A stretch of DNA of 64,000 nt from Piliocolobus tephrosceles (taxonomy: Eukaryota > Chordata > Mammalia > Primates > Cercopithecidae). Positions 32,771 through 43,735 of the stretch are shown here, one piece after another; the stretch's first letter is position 1, and each line of letters starts with the position of its first letter. The notes under the pieces are model-generated. The model was given only the letters and a program-made list of their open reading frames with translations, ran no database searches and was not told the DNA's origin. Position numbers and translations under genes: made by a program. The DNA is taken from positions 28,864,702 to 28,928,701 of the forward strand of contig NC_045444.1 of NCBI RefSeq assembly GCF_002776525.5, in the 5' to 3' direction.

Positions 32771-34914
32771 GCTTGACTTTAGGAAACAGAGTAAGCACTT
32801 CCACACACAAACATAGGAAGACACTACACATTTATAAAAGATCATACAAATTCTAAGTTAAAATGGTAAATGTCCATTGCTGCTAACTTTTGTTTCATTC
32901 TGCATTTATGTTCATTGTCAAGGACTGTCACAAGTTTGATGTAGTCTGAGAAACCTTTAGCAACTCAGCTATAATGAGCTGGGTACGAGTTTTCTTAGTT
33001 AAGAGCAACACTAGGTCTTCATCAGGGATAGAGTGAATAAAAAGATTTATGTTCAAACCACATGTTTTAAACATTCCTGCTAAGTGCTAGTTTGCTCTTT
33101 GGTGTTTAGCCTGAAATTTAAAGCACTAAGGATTAAAAGGATTACAACATAATCTTAAATAATCCTAAATGTCATTTACAGAGAGATAGTTGTAACAACT
33201 AAATAAAACCATGTGAAAGGATGGCAGCATTGTCAGGCAGCGTCCGTCACACAAGAGGGGCTACTGTCACCTTGTTTCCTGGCTGGGCACATTAGGCAGT
33301 TACAGTCTTTCAGTAGGAAGTTCAACTGAGAAAATGGCTGCAAAATATTTTAGAGCAAGTTTGTTTAAAAAAGAAAAACCTCTTGTTTCCAAGTTGAAGG
33401 AAATTTTTCAGTTAGGTTTTGCCTTTTCCTTTGAACACAGACCTTTCTGAGTTAAATATTTTGGAAAGTCTAGGAAAAGGAAGTTCGTGACATGGCTATC
33501 AAATAGACAACTGATATATCTCTAAAAAATTCCCCCACCTCCAGGGAGATACCCCCCTTATTAAATATATGAGAGTCTCAAAGCACTATAATTGTTTCCA
33601 TGTCATTAAATTTAGTACTTAAATATTCTTTACATAAATATTCTGTCATGCCAATTAGTTTTGTCTCCCCAAAGAAAATATATAGATAGAAACTATATCC
33701 CATATTGTCTTCTACTTATTAAACCAGAAGACTGAACTTTTCAGCGGAATAAGTTGTCACTGCTAAGGGTAGAGTTGCATTCCTTTAGTAAAATGAAACA
33801 AAACAGATTCACTCCTGTTTAAAAAAAAAAAAAAAATAGGAATTTGTATCCACAATGTAGTCCCCGTACTCCAAAATTTCCAGGGTGTCAATAGGGAATA
33901 AAGATGAGGAAGATAACTGTTTCCTGGGTCTTTTTCATTTCAAGTTATAAGACAGCACTTAAGATAGTTAAGATAATTAAATTATTTTTACTCTAAAAAT
34001 TTACCTTTTCTTAGAGCCAAAGAGTGACTGGGCCTCAGTTTTCCTGAGTTTGCTTTAACAAAGTTTTTAAAAAACATACACTGGGCTCTTCTATAGATTA
34101 CATGCTTTCAGTAGGATAATTCTACCAATAAATCATGGGTGATTAGGAATATGTCAATTGCCTGCTTGCTGCTTGAAAGGCAGAAAAAATGAAATGACTT
34201 AAGATGAAAGTCTGTTATCCTCCCCCCGCCACCACCAGTTTGTAACCTCAACAAATATCATGGCCACATTTCCTGGATTTGAGATTTTCAAGATTCTTTT
34301 TCAATATATTAAAATATAGATCTCAGGGGACAGATTCTGTCCCTAAAAGTAAACCTCGGAATAGATTTATCATTATTTATATTACTTTTCTGACTTTGAA
34401 TGGAGTCTTCTGACTATAATGTATATTAAACATTTTTATGCAATATTCTCCATGGATATGCATTACATTTAAACATAATTTGATCTTTCTGATCTGAATA
34501 TGTCTTAGCTTAAAATGTTTGAGTACTACTTAAGTTTATTAATGTGAAGATAATTTAATAACATCTTTTAAAAAAACATAATTTTAAGCCAAAAGGAAAA
34601 CTGCTGGTATTGTGCTTTTATCCAATTCCTTGTGTTACAAGTGGTGGTTTAAAATAAATCTGAGCTTTTACCAATTTTCTCTTTCATTTTTCAGTGCTTG
34701 TAGTTAGACTAAATGCAAAAGGATGATTCTTCACATTCATACATGCATTAGATTTCCAGTAAAGTTGGTTTCACTTTAGAGAATTACTCAAAGTATCTTA
34801 AAAGACACGGCATTAAAAATAGACCAGAGTAAGAGAAGCATTAATGTCTAATACAGTGTTTTTTACTCTACAACTTGTCCCCAATCATTTTATCTACCTA
34901 TTAGGAATTCATCC
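32771..34914. other. Intronic stretch, nothing definite
   Basis: Unique sequence. 33340-33500 has several GGAA/TTCC words (ETS-type) and 33240-33330 is locally G+C-richer; neither is strong enough to call. An A-run lies near 33822. Confidence 0.45.
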
Positions 34915-35130
34915 ATCATTCGGGAGGTGCAGTGGAGAGAACACGAGTCTGGGGACATGTGTTCCAATTTGGGCTGTGTCAGTTGTAACCTTATGTAGAA
35001 CCCAAGGCAGGATCCTCCTCCAACTTTGTCACACCAATGAAATATCGTCCTCACCTCACCTGCCCATCTGTGTTAATACTAAAATGAAGTAATTCTGTAT
35101 GTTGTGTGTTTGAGAGCAACTACAAAGAAG
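34915..35130 (+). repeat. MIR SINE, sense
   Basis: 'gtgcagtggagagaacacgag', 'ttccaatttgggctgtgtcag', 'ttgtaaccttatgtagaac' and 'cacctgcccatctgtg' follow the MIR/MIR3 sense order. Confidence 0.55.
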
Positions 35131-37197
35131 TGATTTTAATATAAATACAGCAGACTTTCATTATTCATCTACTAACCACACTATCTCACAATGTTTTGAG
35201 GGAAATTCCAGATATAAATTTTAGAAGAATAGGGTTGAGAGGGGTAAATATCTGTGAAATGTAACTCAGAATTTCTGCTCTACTTCTGGTCTTTTTGTTG
35301 CCTTCTGAACTTAATAGACATTTAATACAGAACATGAAAATCTTTTCATTTATTGTATAACTAAGAATATAGATCCTTAAACTTATTTTTAATGTGCTAT
35401 TCTTATGTTATTAATGTAATATCCAATTAATATAAGTTAATCAATGACATATTCAAATTAATACTTAAAAGAATATCACCTTGAAAGCCCTACCAAGCTG
35501 TTAATAGAAACTTGCAAAAGGTAACTTAGACACAAGTGTAGCAACTATGCCCCAAGTGAAAGAGGGACAATAGTGACACTTATTCCTCCCCTAACTGAGG
35601 TATCAGTACAATACTGTTTTTCTGATTGAAGGGAAAGAGATATGATTATTTGTATGATTTTTAGCTTCACTTTTGTTGATGGGGTTACACAGATTTTACA
35701 CAGAAGGAGGCATAGAATTTTACAATTAGAGATCTGATTTAGGAATATGAATGTCAGGGGTACATAAAGATTGAGTGCAAATGATAGAATCTGGGAACAG
35801 GAAATAAAATTGATTGTAAGAATCTAGATGAGACCAAGAGAGCACGTTAGCTTTGACTGATGAGAGGAGAAACAGAAACAAGAAGATGGATGGAAAGTAC
35901 ATTCTGCAAATGAAGAACATGCCTACTGGTTCAGATAATGTGACTTGGGAACCAGTGTCTTTTTGCAGGTTTAATTTTCTAAGAAATAATAAACCTTTTT
36001 TAAAAGATATATTCTGGAGATCTAGAATTAAGATATATAAACTAAGTATATGGTTAGGGAAAACAGCATGAACTGTATGTTGCCTGGGTGATTCTGTGAA
36101 GCTCACTAGTCAAAGCCTTAGACATCAAGGATGTAGGCTCATTTGCACACCTTCATTGTTTCACTACTAGAGGGCATAAGGCTGCCTTGCTAGATTCATT
36201 CTTTTTGAACTATCAAAGCAGCATGCAACTGGATGACAGTAAAGACTGAAAAGAGTAGCATTAGTACATTTTGGTCCCCAATTTTGTAATTCCAAAATAA
36301 CATAAATCAAAATAAAAATGAAAAAAAAAAAAAGTCAACTTAGCTTCTTCTGTTTCTAACATTTCAGCAGCAGAATGGATGCACATGACCTAATGAATTC
36401 AAACAACTGGATAGCTCACTTCACATTGCCTTCTGGAATTGCTGGCTATGTGAGCTCAAAGATATGAGTTGTGCAGTTGTAATAAATTCTGGGTTTTAGT
36501 CTGACACCAGGCTAAATGCACCATGCTGTTCTTCATTTACCGACATCGTATCGTGAATCCCCTCCTCTCATGGAACATATTCTGTTTCTTGATGTTTTGG
36601 TAGAGCTAGTGTGATGGTCTCTATGCCATCCATGGGCTCCTGTGGCTTGCAACGCACTTTCTCTGTATTCCCATAAGCAGAATGAGACTAAGTGAGCCAC
36701 GTGGAGATCAAACCTGAGACTTGACAGGATGCACTTCAACCTGGGCAAAAGAAACCACTGCCACTGGGGAATTTTATGGAATAAAGTAGAATCAACAAGT
36801 ATATGGTTTTTTCTACTTGTTATTTTAATCTTATTTATAAAGTATAGAAAATACTGTATTGATGCTAGCAAGACAATATTCAAGCCAAGGGATCCTTTTT
36901 CATATCTGTCTCAATATTTTTTTATTTTTAAAGAGAGCAGCCATGTGTATTTCATGCTGTGTATGATTTTTAATAGCAAACAGACTTTTTCCAGAAAAAG
37001 GAACAATTTAATCCCTAAAACTGGTACGTAATAGATGGGGCCAGTAAATGGTATCACATTTTACAGCTTGTCCATGAGGATGACACAGGGTGAAATAAAA
37101 TTGAGTGCTTTTGGATAGCATAGGATCACTGGTGGATAGATGATGCTATTCAGTTTTTAGAAACATAAGGTAATGAGGCTGGATCTGAAAGCAAGAG
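35131..37197. other. Intronic stretch, nothing recognised
   Basis: No gene or confident repeat. 36360-36740 is locally richer in G+C and carries a few CpGs (cgacatcgtatcgtg at 36541-36555) without any identifiable origin. An A-run lies near 36322. Confidence 0.4.
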
Positions 37198-37198
37198 A

Positions 37199-37246
<48 letters not shown>
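37198..37246. repeat. Compound microsatellite (AT)n(AC)n(AT)n
   Basis: An alternating purine-pyrimidine tract: AT repeats, then AC repeats, then AT repeats. Confidence 0.95.
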
Positions 37247-37984
37247 TCAGTGTTTATATGCCACAAGCCACTGAGCAGGAGGAAAATCTGGGCAGTGGTG
37301 AGCAAAGCTGAAACCTCAGAGCAATGTTTAAAGCAATATAGGAAAATAACAAAGCAAGCATCCATAAACAAAGGCTTGAACAGAAAAATAAGTTTAAGAA
37401 GAAAGGAAAATGCCCACACTCACACATAACTGGAAAGGCCACTTATGGCATCTATGCATACAGTCTCTCAATGTAAGAGTTAAAGATACTACTAAAAATT
37501 TAGCAGAAAAAAAATCAAAAGGATATAAAACACTGCAGGGCAGTTAAGGATTCTTGGTATTTGAGGAGGGGAGGAGGCTGCTCTTTTATCTTAACAAAAC
37601 AGGATGTTGAGAGATGGCCTAAGTGAAACAATGCAATGAAATGGCTGATGCTGGGGAGACATCAGGAAGGAAGCTGTTTGAACTGTTTTCGGATAACACA
37701 GATGGGTGTGAGATGGCTTAACCAAGACAGAGGCGTTCACATGGAGAGTTTAAATGCATTTATTTTTAGTAGAAAGCTATTAGATTCTTGACCTCAGCCT
37801 CATCAATTTACCTAACATTGTATTTTCAGCACCGGGAGAAATTCTAACAGTCTCACTTTCTGGGTGAATAAGTGCAAACCAAAAAAATTACAGTGGCAAA
37901 ATTTACAAATTGCTGAAGCACCTCGAAAACAGAAATACCAATACTGAGAATTCCTTTGCCAAGTAACTTAGACCTTGATTATGG

Positions 37985-38006
37985 TTTTTTTTTTTTTTTT
38001 TTTTTT
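37985..38006. repeat. Isolated T22 tract
   Basis: A run of 22 T with no Alu or L1 attached on either side. Confidence 0.9.
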
Positions 38007-38531
38007 GTGAAGTTGAATTTAAGCAATGCTTCATTTTCAAAATTCCCATGCCCTTGATCAAGTGAAAGACAAGCTTCTGATATTTGAGATCTGTGATAGA
38101 TTTGAAATCAATTCATACAAAGGGAGGTTATGAAAATACTCTTTTGATGTGTAGGATGTACTGATGAGGGTGGCAGAAAATTATGTGAAACCCTTCTCTT
38201 TTGACAGCTATACTGGAACATTTACAACCACAGATGTTATTTGTCCATCAGAAAGGAAAATATTTGTTTCAAGCTACAGGCATTTTCTACCACAGTATCA
38301 GAATGAAATTCAACCTCAATTTAATGTTTAATGCATATGAAAATAAATATTTGGAGGGGGCAAATACTACAAAACAATTGAACCCCACAAAATATAACTA
38401 GCAATATGGAAAAAAATGCTGGCTTCATTACAAGCAAATTTGTCCTTTTACTAAAGTAAGGATTGTTCTATTATTAACATAGGAAATCTTAGATGGACTG
38501 CACAGAATGCTGCATTATTCATAAAAGCGTT

Positions 38532-38548
38532 GCTGCCATCTGGTGGCT
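38532..38548 (-). promoter_or_regulatory. CTCF-like motif (forward orientation on minus strand)
   Basis: The + strand reads gctgccatctggtggct; the reverse complement contains ccaccagatggcag, which fits every position of the core CCASYAGRKGGCRS. It lies in unique intron sequence. Binding is inferred from the motif only. Confidence 0.55.
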
Positions 38549-40290
38549 ACTTGGCATTTCAACACTGACTTCTCTGATTTGACTTGACTGGGTGCTCTTG
38601 GGAGGTATTTAAAGCAGAGCTTTAAGTGGTAAAATATAAATGTGAACATCCTCTGGCCCTACATGTCATTCATCTCAAGGCAGTCCTTTCTCTCTATCTT
38701 GTCGTGGAATGGAGGATTCAGGGGAGGAAATGAGATAATTGGATATCTTTTGTCCTGAACGTGAAAGTATATTTTACATGGCTTATCTACTCTTGGCTGT
38801 TGTTGACTGATGAATTTTATCGACATTCATTTCTGTTGGCAAATAAATAAGTATGTATCCAAATATTAAGAAGATTTATTGAATCTAAAGATATGCTATT
38901 TTGCTTAAATAAGAATATACATGAGATGCTTTAATCCCTCATTTGGATCCAAGCATGAATTTTTTTAAGTTATCACTCACTGAATTTGACTTTAGAAATA
39001 ATATAATTTAGAACGTCAAAAAAGAAAATGTATAGAGGTTCATAAAACGTAAAATTTCTTCCCATTTACTCAATTGTTACATTAAAATGGTAGGATTGTT
39101 AATGACTCAGAAACTCGTAATCCTTCTTCATGGATTTTTAAGTTCAATGACAAATACTATTCAGTTCACGTTGCACTTTTTGTTCAAAATAAAATAGTTA
39201 AAATTTAAGAAATTTTGATGATTCTAAAGCATCAGTGTATTCACTCATTCTTAACAAAAACCAATTAGAATTAGGATATCTCTGTAATTTTAGTATGGTT
39301 TTAAGTTTCCAATAATTGTAGAAAGTCTCCTTGTATGTAATGAAAACCTTGACCCTTTAAATGACTATTTATACAGATCACAGGTCTTTGAAGATTATAG
39401 GAGATAATGAGTTAAAATTGCCCCAGGAGGAAAGCTGAAGTTTTCTGAATTCTCAGGGATGATATTTAATAGTTAATATTCAGTTTCTAGTGACTATTTC
39501 CCTGTATCATTAAACTGCTTTCTGATTTAGTAAAAGTCAGATAACAAAGAATCATTACACTAAATCTGGAGAATTATATATTGAATGAATATTATGCTTT
39601 ATAAGAAAATGTGGAAATGCCTATATTGAAAGTAAGACTTTGGGGTTTTATCTTTAAATGTATGGGTAAGATTTTCAGTCCATGAATACATACTTGATAT
39701 TCCCTTTGTTACTAGCTATTTCTACCACTAAAAATAATTCCTTCTTCAAAATACGTAATTTGGCTTATGGAAGAATGTTGCTCAACTTCTCTGGGAAGAT
39801 GGCTCGATTCCCCATCCTTCCTCTGTTCTCCATTCTACCCACATTTAGGAAGAGGATATGAACAACAACAACAATAAAACCTTGCAAAGAAAGTAAAATC
39901 AATAATGATTATATCCCTGTCTCTTTCATCTGTAAGGATAAAATTTCAAGTAAATTATTCTCCCAAGACTTGGATACAACCCTGTAGTGGTTTCCAATGG
40001 CTCCATAATAGAGATAGTAAACCTTGTAGCTATGGTCAGGATGCCCCAGGTTTTAGTCATAAGTCGCTAATGTTTGTTTCAATAACGTTTCCTCTTTGGC
40101 AGCTTTTACAGCTACTTAATGCTAAATTCCCATTTAGTCAGGAGGATCATTCATATACTGTAATGAATGATGTTACCTTAAATCCTTTAGTATGTAATTG
40201 CTGGATGTTACATTTTATAGCGGGGTATTTGATGGTATATTTATTTATGCTAAATTTTATGAGAGTGACAGCTGTATCTCGGCGGAGGAA
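38549..40290. other. Intronic stretch, nothing recognised
   Basis: Unique AT-rich sequence. The longest open frame of the window (39905-40450) begins here but runs into the adjacent Alu and has no coding signature. Confidence 0.5.
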
Positions 40291-40305
40291 TGACCCTTTT
40301 CTTTC

Positions 40306-40626
40306 CTTTCTTTTTTTTTTTTTTTTTTTTTTGAGATGGAGTCTCACTCTGTCATCCCGGCTTCAGTGGAGTATAGTGGCATCGTGTTGGCTCACTGCAA
40401 CCTTCGTCTCCTGGGTTAAAGCAATTCTCCTGCCTCAGTCTCCTGAGTAGCTGGGATTACAGGCACCTACCACCATGCCCAGCTAATTTAAAAAATATAT
40501 ATTTTTGGTAGAGATAGGGTTTCCCCATGTTGGCCAGGGCTGGTCTCGAACTCCTGACCTCAGGTGATCTGCCCGCCTGGGCCTCCCAAAGTGCTGGAGT
40601 TACAGGCCTGAGCCATGGTGCCTGGC
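40306..40626 (-). mobile_element. Alu (AluS-like), antisense
   Basis: T-run, 'gagatggagtctcactctg' through 'gagccatggtgcctggc', with an A/T expansion in the central linker. Perfect 15-bp target duplication tgacccttttctttc at 40291-40305 and 40627-40641. Confidence 0.94.
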
Positions 40627-41507
40627 TGACCCTTTTCTTTCATAGGAATCTAGTTTCAAAACTTTTTAAGCAAATAGTTTCGTCATATTTGCCTTCTGGC
40701 TTAGGCTAGGTTCCCCTGAAAGCAAAATTTGAGACAAGTAATTGTGTGCAAGCAGTTTGTTTGATTGCAGAAAGCAGAAATTAAGAACTAGTAAGAGTGA
40801 AACAGAAGGAAGAAAAGCCAATGCAGAACCCATTATTGAGTTGGTCACAGGGTGGTTAGGACACTTGCCAGAATTTTCCACCCAAGGATGGACAGGATGA
40901 AGCATTTGTTCATTAGCTCCTAAGCCTTTGGTTTCTGGGTGCCTCTGGGAGGGAATAATGTCTTTAGATCTTGAGTTTCAGGCTGTTTATGGGGGTGTGT
41001 GTCAAGAAGGCTTTTTCATGTTTCCTACTCTACAGAACCAGGAAATATCCACAGCAGGAAGTAAAAGATGCCTAATGTGTGCTGAGGCAAGATGCAGTCA
41101 GTACAAAGGAGCTGAAGTCCACACAGAACTATTGCACCAGCTGCAGCTGTAGTGACACCCACATAACTAAGAGGATGTGAGGCAGGGCACAGGAAGCATC
41201 TGATGCAATTTACCTCTTGCAATATTCAAATTTACTTGTATCTCACGTTAAATCTAATCTGTTGCCAAGTGTTCAAGATGGTGGCTGGCCTCAATCTCTA
41301 CAAAAGAACTAATAAAAAAAAGTTAAAAAAAAAAAAGAAACACAAAAGCTCTACTCCTCCACTGCAACTGTGTATGAGGCTGTATTTGGTATTTATCATC
41401 TACCACCTTCACTCATTCTAGATTTTGCTCATCCTCAGCCAGGAGGAATCTAGTCGGTTTTGATGGAGTCAATCGGACCTTCGTATATGCGGGATCTGAA
41501 CCTTTGA

Positions 41508-41526
41508 TTTTTTTTTTTTTTTTTTT
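41508..41526. repeat. Isolated T19 tract
   Basis: A homopolymer not attached to a recognisable retroposon. Confidence 0.85.
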
Positions 41527-41539
41527 ACATTGTCACGCC

Positions 41540-43735
41540 CTGTTCACTGTAGTTGACAGTTCACTGCTCTCATCAGGCCTAGATGCACCACGAGACATCT
41601 TAGTGAATCATCTGACTTCCAGTTTTATTCTTCCTCCTGCCGCTGTGCATATGCAACCTTACTTTTTCATTATAATTAGGGTCAGTTATCCCCATGAATA
41701 TAGTAGTTATTTTGGTTGCCAGCTTGTACACATCTTGAGTATCCATAGTTACCACGCAGTGGTCATAGCTTTAAGTTCATGATACTTACTAATCCCTGTT
41801 AGAAGCAGAACTCTCCCATATCCCAAGAATAAGAATCTCTAATCCAGCAGAGCCAAAGTTGCAAAACCCAGAAGCATAAATGCTGCAGATAGGTTACTAC
41901 AGGGGCTACTCTTACTTCTACCTTTTGGTCCTTAGACACCTATATTCCACCTACTGGAGATAACATGTCATGTAACATCATGTATTGATGGTATACCATG
42001 CATTGATTCAGTGAATATACTGCATCTTGGAATACTGAACCCCAAAAAACAGGATCCTGTCTCCAAACTACTACCTAAGCAGACACTTTAAGAGGTCACT
42101 TCACTGTTAGATCAGGTTGATTTCTTCCAAGTGATGTGATATTTAGTAAGAATGGCACATCTTAAGGTTACATGCCTGGTGTTGCAGTTTCCTCATTTTC
42201 TTGATTTGAGGCAATATCATGAATCACCCCACATTGCTAATTCAGCATTCTTAAAGATGTGGAACGGTAGGGCTGGCAGAGACACCATAAGCAGAGAAAG
42301 CAAACCTACAGAGTTAACGTCAATTCCAGTGAGAATGAATCCTTGCTCCCCCAAGAACTGAAGGGGTCTGATGTTGTCAGTTTGCTGTCAAGCACCTAGT
42401 TTGTCCTGAAGGGGTCAGTATCCGCCTCTGCTGCTGGAAGATCGTGGACTCAACAGTAGTAAGTAGCCATGGGGAGAAAAAGCCATGATGTTGAGTGTGT
42501 GCCGCATCTCCATCTCTGCCACGTGGCCACTCCACTCATGGGTCTATTGTGCATGTTCTAAGTGGCTAAAGAACTTAGAGTGGCTAGAGAACTTCAACTG
42601 ACTAGTCATCTGGTGCATTGGCTTACCCTCTGGTAGATGTAGACAAGGGTCTGCATGCCCTGGACACACTCTTATGAATCCTCTAACATTTGCCAGACTT
42701 CTTGTTTCTAATCTTTCAGACTGTCCCCTTCCAGGCCTCTGAACAGCAGGAAAAGTCACCTTCTACTGCCTGGAAATCAGTCTATATTCTAACCTCAGGC
42801 TACCTCCTCTTGAGATTATTTCTTGTATCTCTGTCCCATGGGCGGATTTCTCTTCATCACAGTCCTATAAAATGACTGGGTGGGTGTACGGTGCAGCTGC
42901 AGTCTTTTTTTTTTTTTTTTTTTTTTTTTTTTGGCTCACCAACATACTGAGCTAACCCATCCATGAATCAGGTTTGAGTTTTTTTCATCATTCATCAGCT
43001 GGCTTCAAGCATCTCCATGAAGCCCTAGGGGTGAACTCAGGGAGAGACACTAGTGTTAACAGTGACAAGTAAAATAGGAATTTGATCCATCTGTTTATGG
43101 AACTTTCTTAAGCCCTCTAGACCTGTTTGGGACAAATTCTGAATATAGCATTTCAATCTGTGGATTGTTGCCCACTCTGTGATTCAGTGAATTTGAAAAT
43201 ACCCAGGTCATCAATAGAAGCTGAAGCCATAGAGTTGTCTGATGTCTTATAATTAGATGTCCCTTCTCTATTCTGACCCAGCAATAGGCCAGAAGTTACT
43301 TTTCAATTGGGAAGGATATTTTTGCTGTGGAAGGTACGGCCTTCCTCCAGAACCTTAGAGATTTTCGTTGTGAAGCTGTTAGTATAACCTACTACACACT
43401 CCACAGTAATGTTATATTTCACTTTCTCACTAAATTTTCTGAATCATATACCCAAGAGTCAAGGGGTTCACATGACAGCCTGGACCTGCTGCAGGCATTG
43501 ATAGTTATGAATAGCCACCCTGATGTATGAATGACATTCAGAAATACTCCTATTGTCCAATCTACTAACTTACCTAGTGATGACAGTCCAGGGCTTCTGG
43601 TCATATCACTATATAAGAATATCTGAGTGAGGCCAAGATTCCTGATTGTCTGCAGATAGTGGTAGTTTTAAACCACTAAATTATGGGCTAGTTTGTTACA
43701 GAGCAATAGCTAATTGATACAAGTAATGTCTACAG
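41540..43735 (+). repeat. Degraded block, possibly ERVL-like internal plus LTR end
   Basis: More G+C-rich than its flanks, with no usable ORF. It ends 'aaaccactaaattatgggc', then 'tagtttgttacagagcaatagctaattgatac', which resembles the 3' end of MLT/ERVL-type LTRs in sense. The preceding 2 kb has the look of old retroviral internal sequence, but I could not match named domains. A T28 tract interrupts it at 42905-42932. Confidence 0.33.
42905..42932. repeat. T28 homopolymer tract
   Basis: 28 consecutive T between 'gcagtc' and 'ggctcaccaac'. No Alu or L1 body follows on either side. Confidence 0.95.

Noticed and set aside
33340..33500. ETS-site cluster as an enhancer
   Set aside because: GGAA words are too frequent in such sequence to support a call without other motifs.
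36360..36740. Possible processed pseudogene or CpG-bearing exon
   Set aside because: Locally higher G+C but no A-tail, target duplication, reading frame or recognised homology.
37198..37246. CRISPR or other spaced array
   Set aside because: The regular repeat here is an (AT)(AC)(AT) microsatellite; no spacer-repeat pattern occurs anywhere in the window.
39905..40450. Longest open frame (181 codons, + strand)
   Set aside because: It starts in unique intron and ends inside the antisense Alu. No splice sites, domain or sensible composition; a chance frame.
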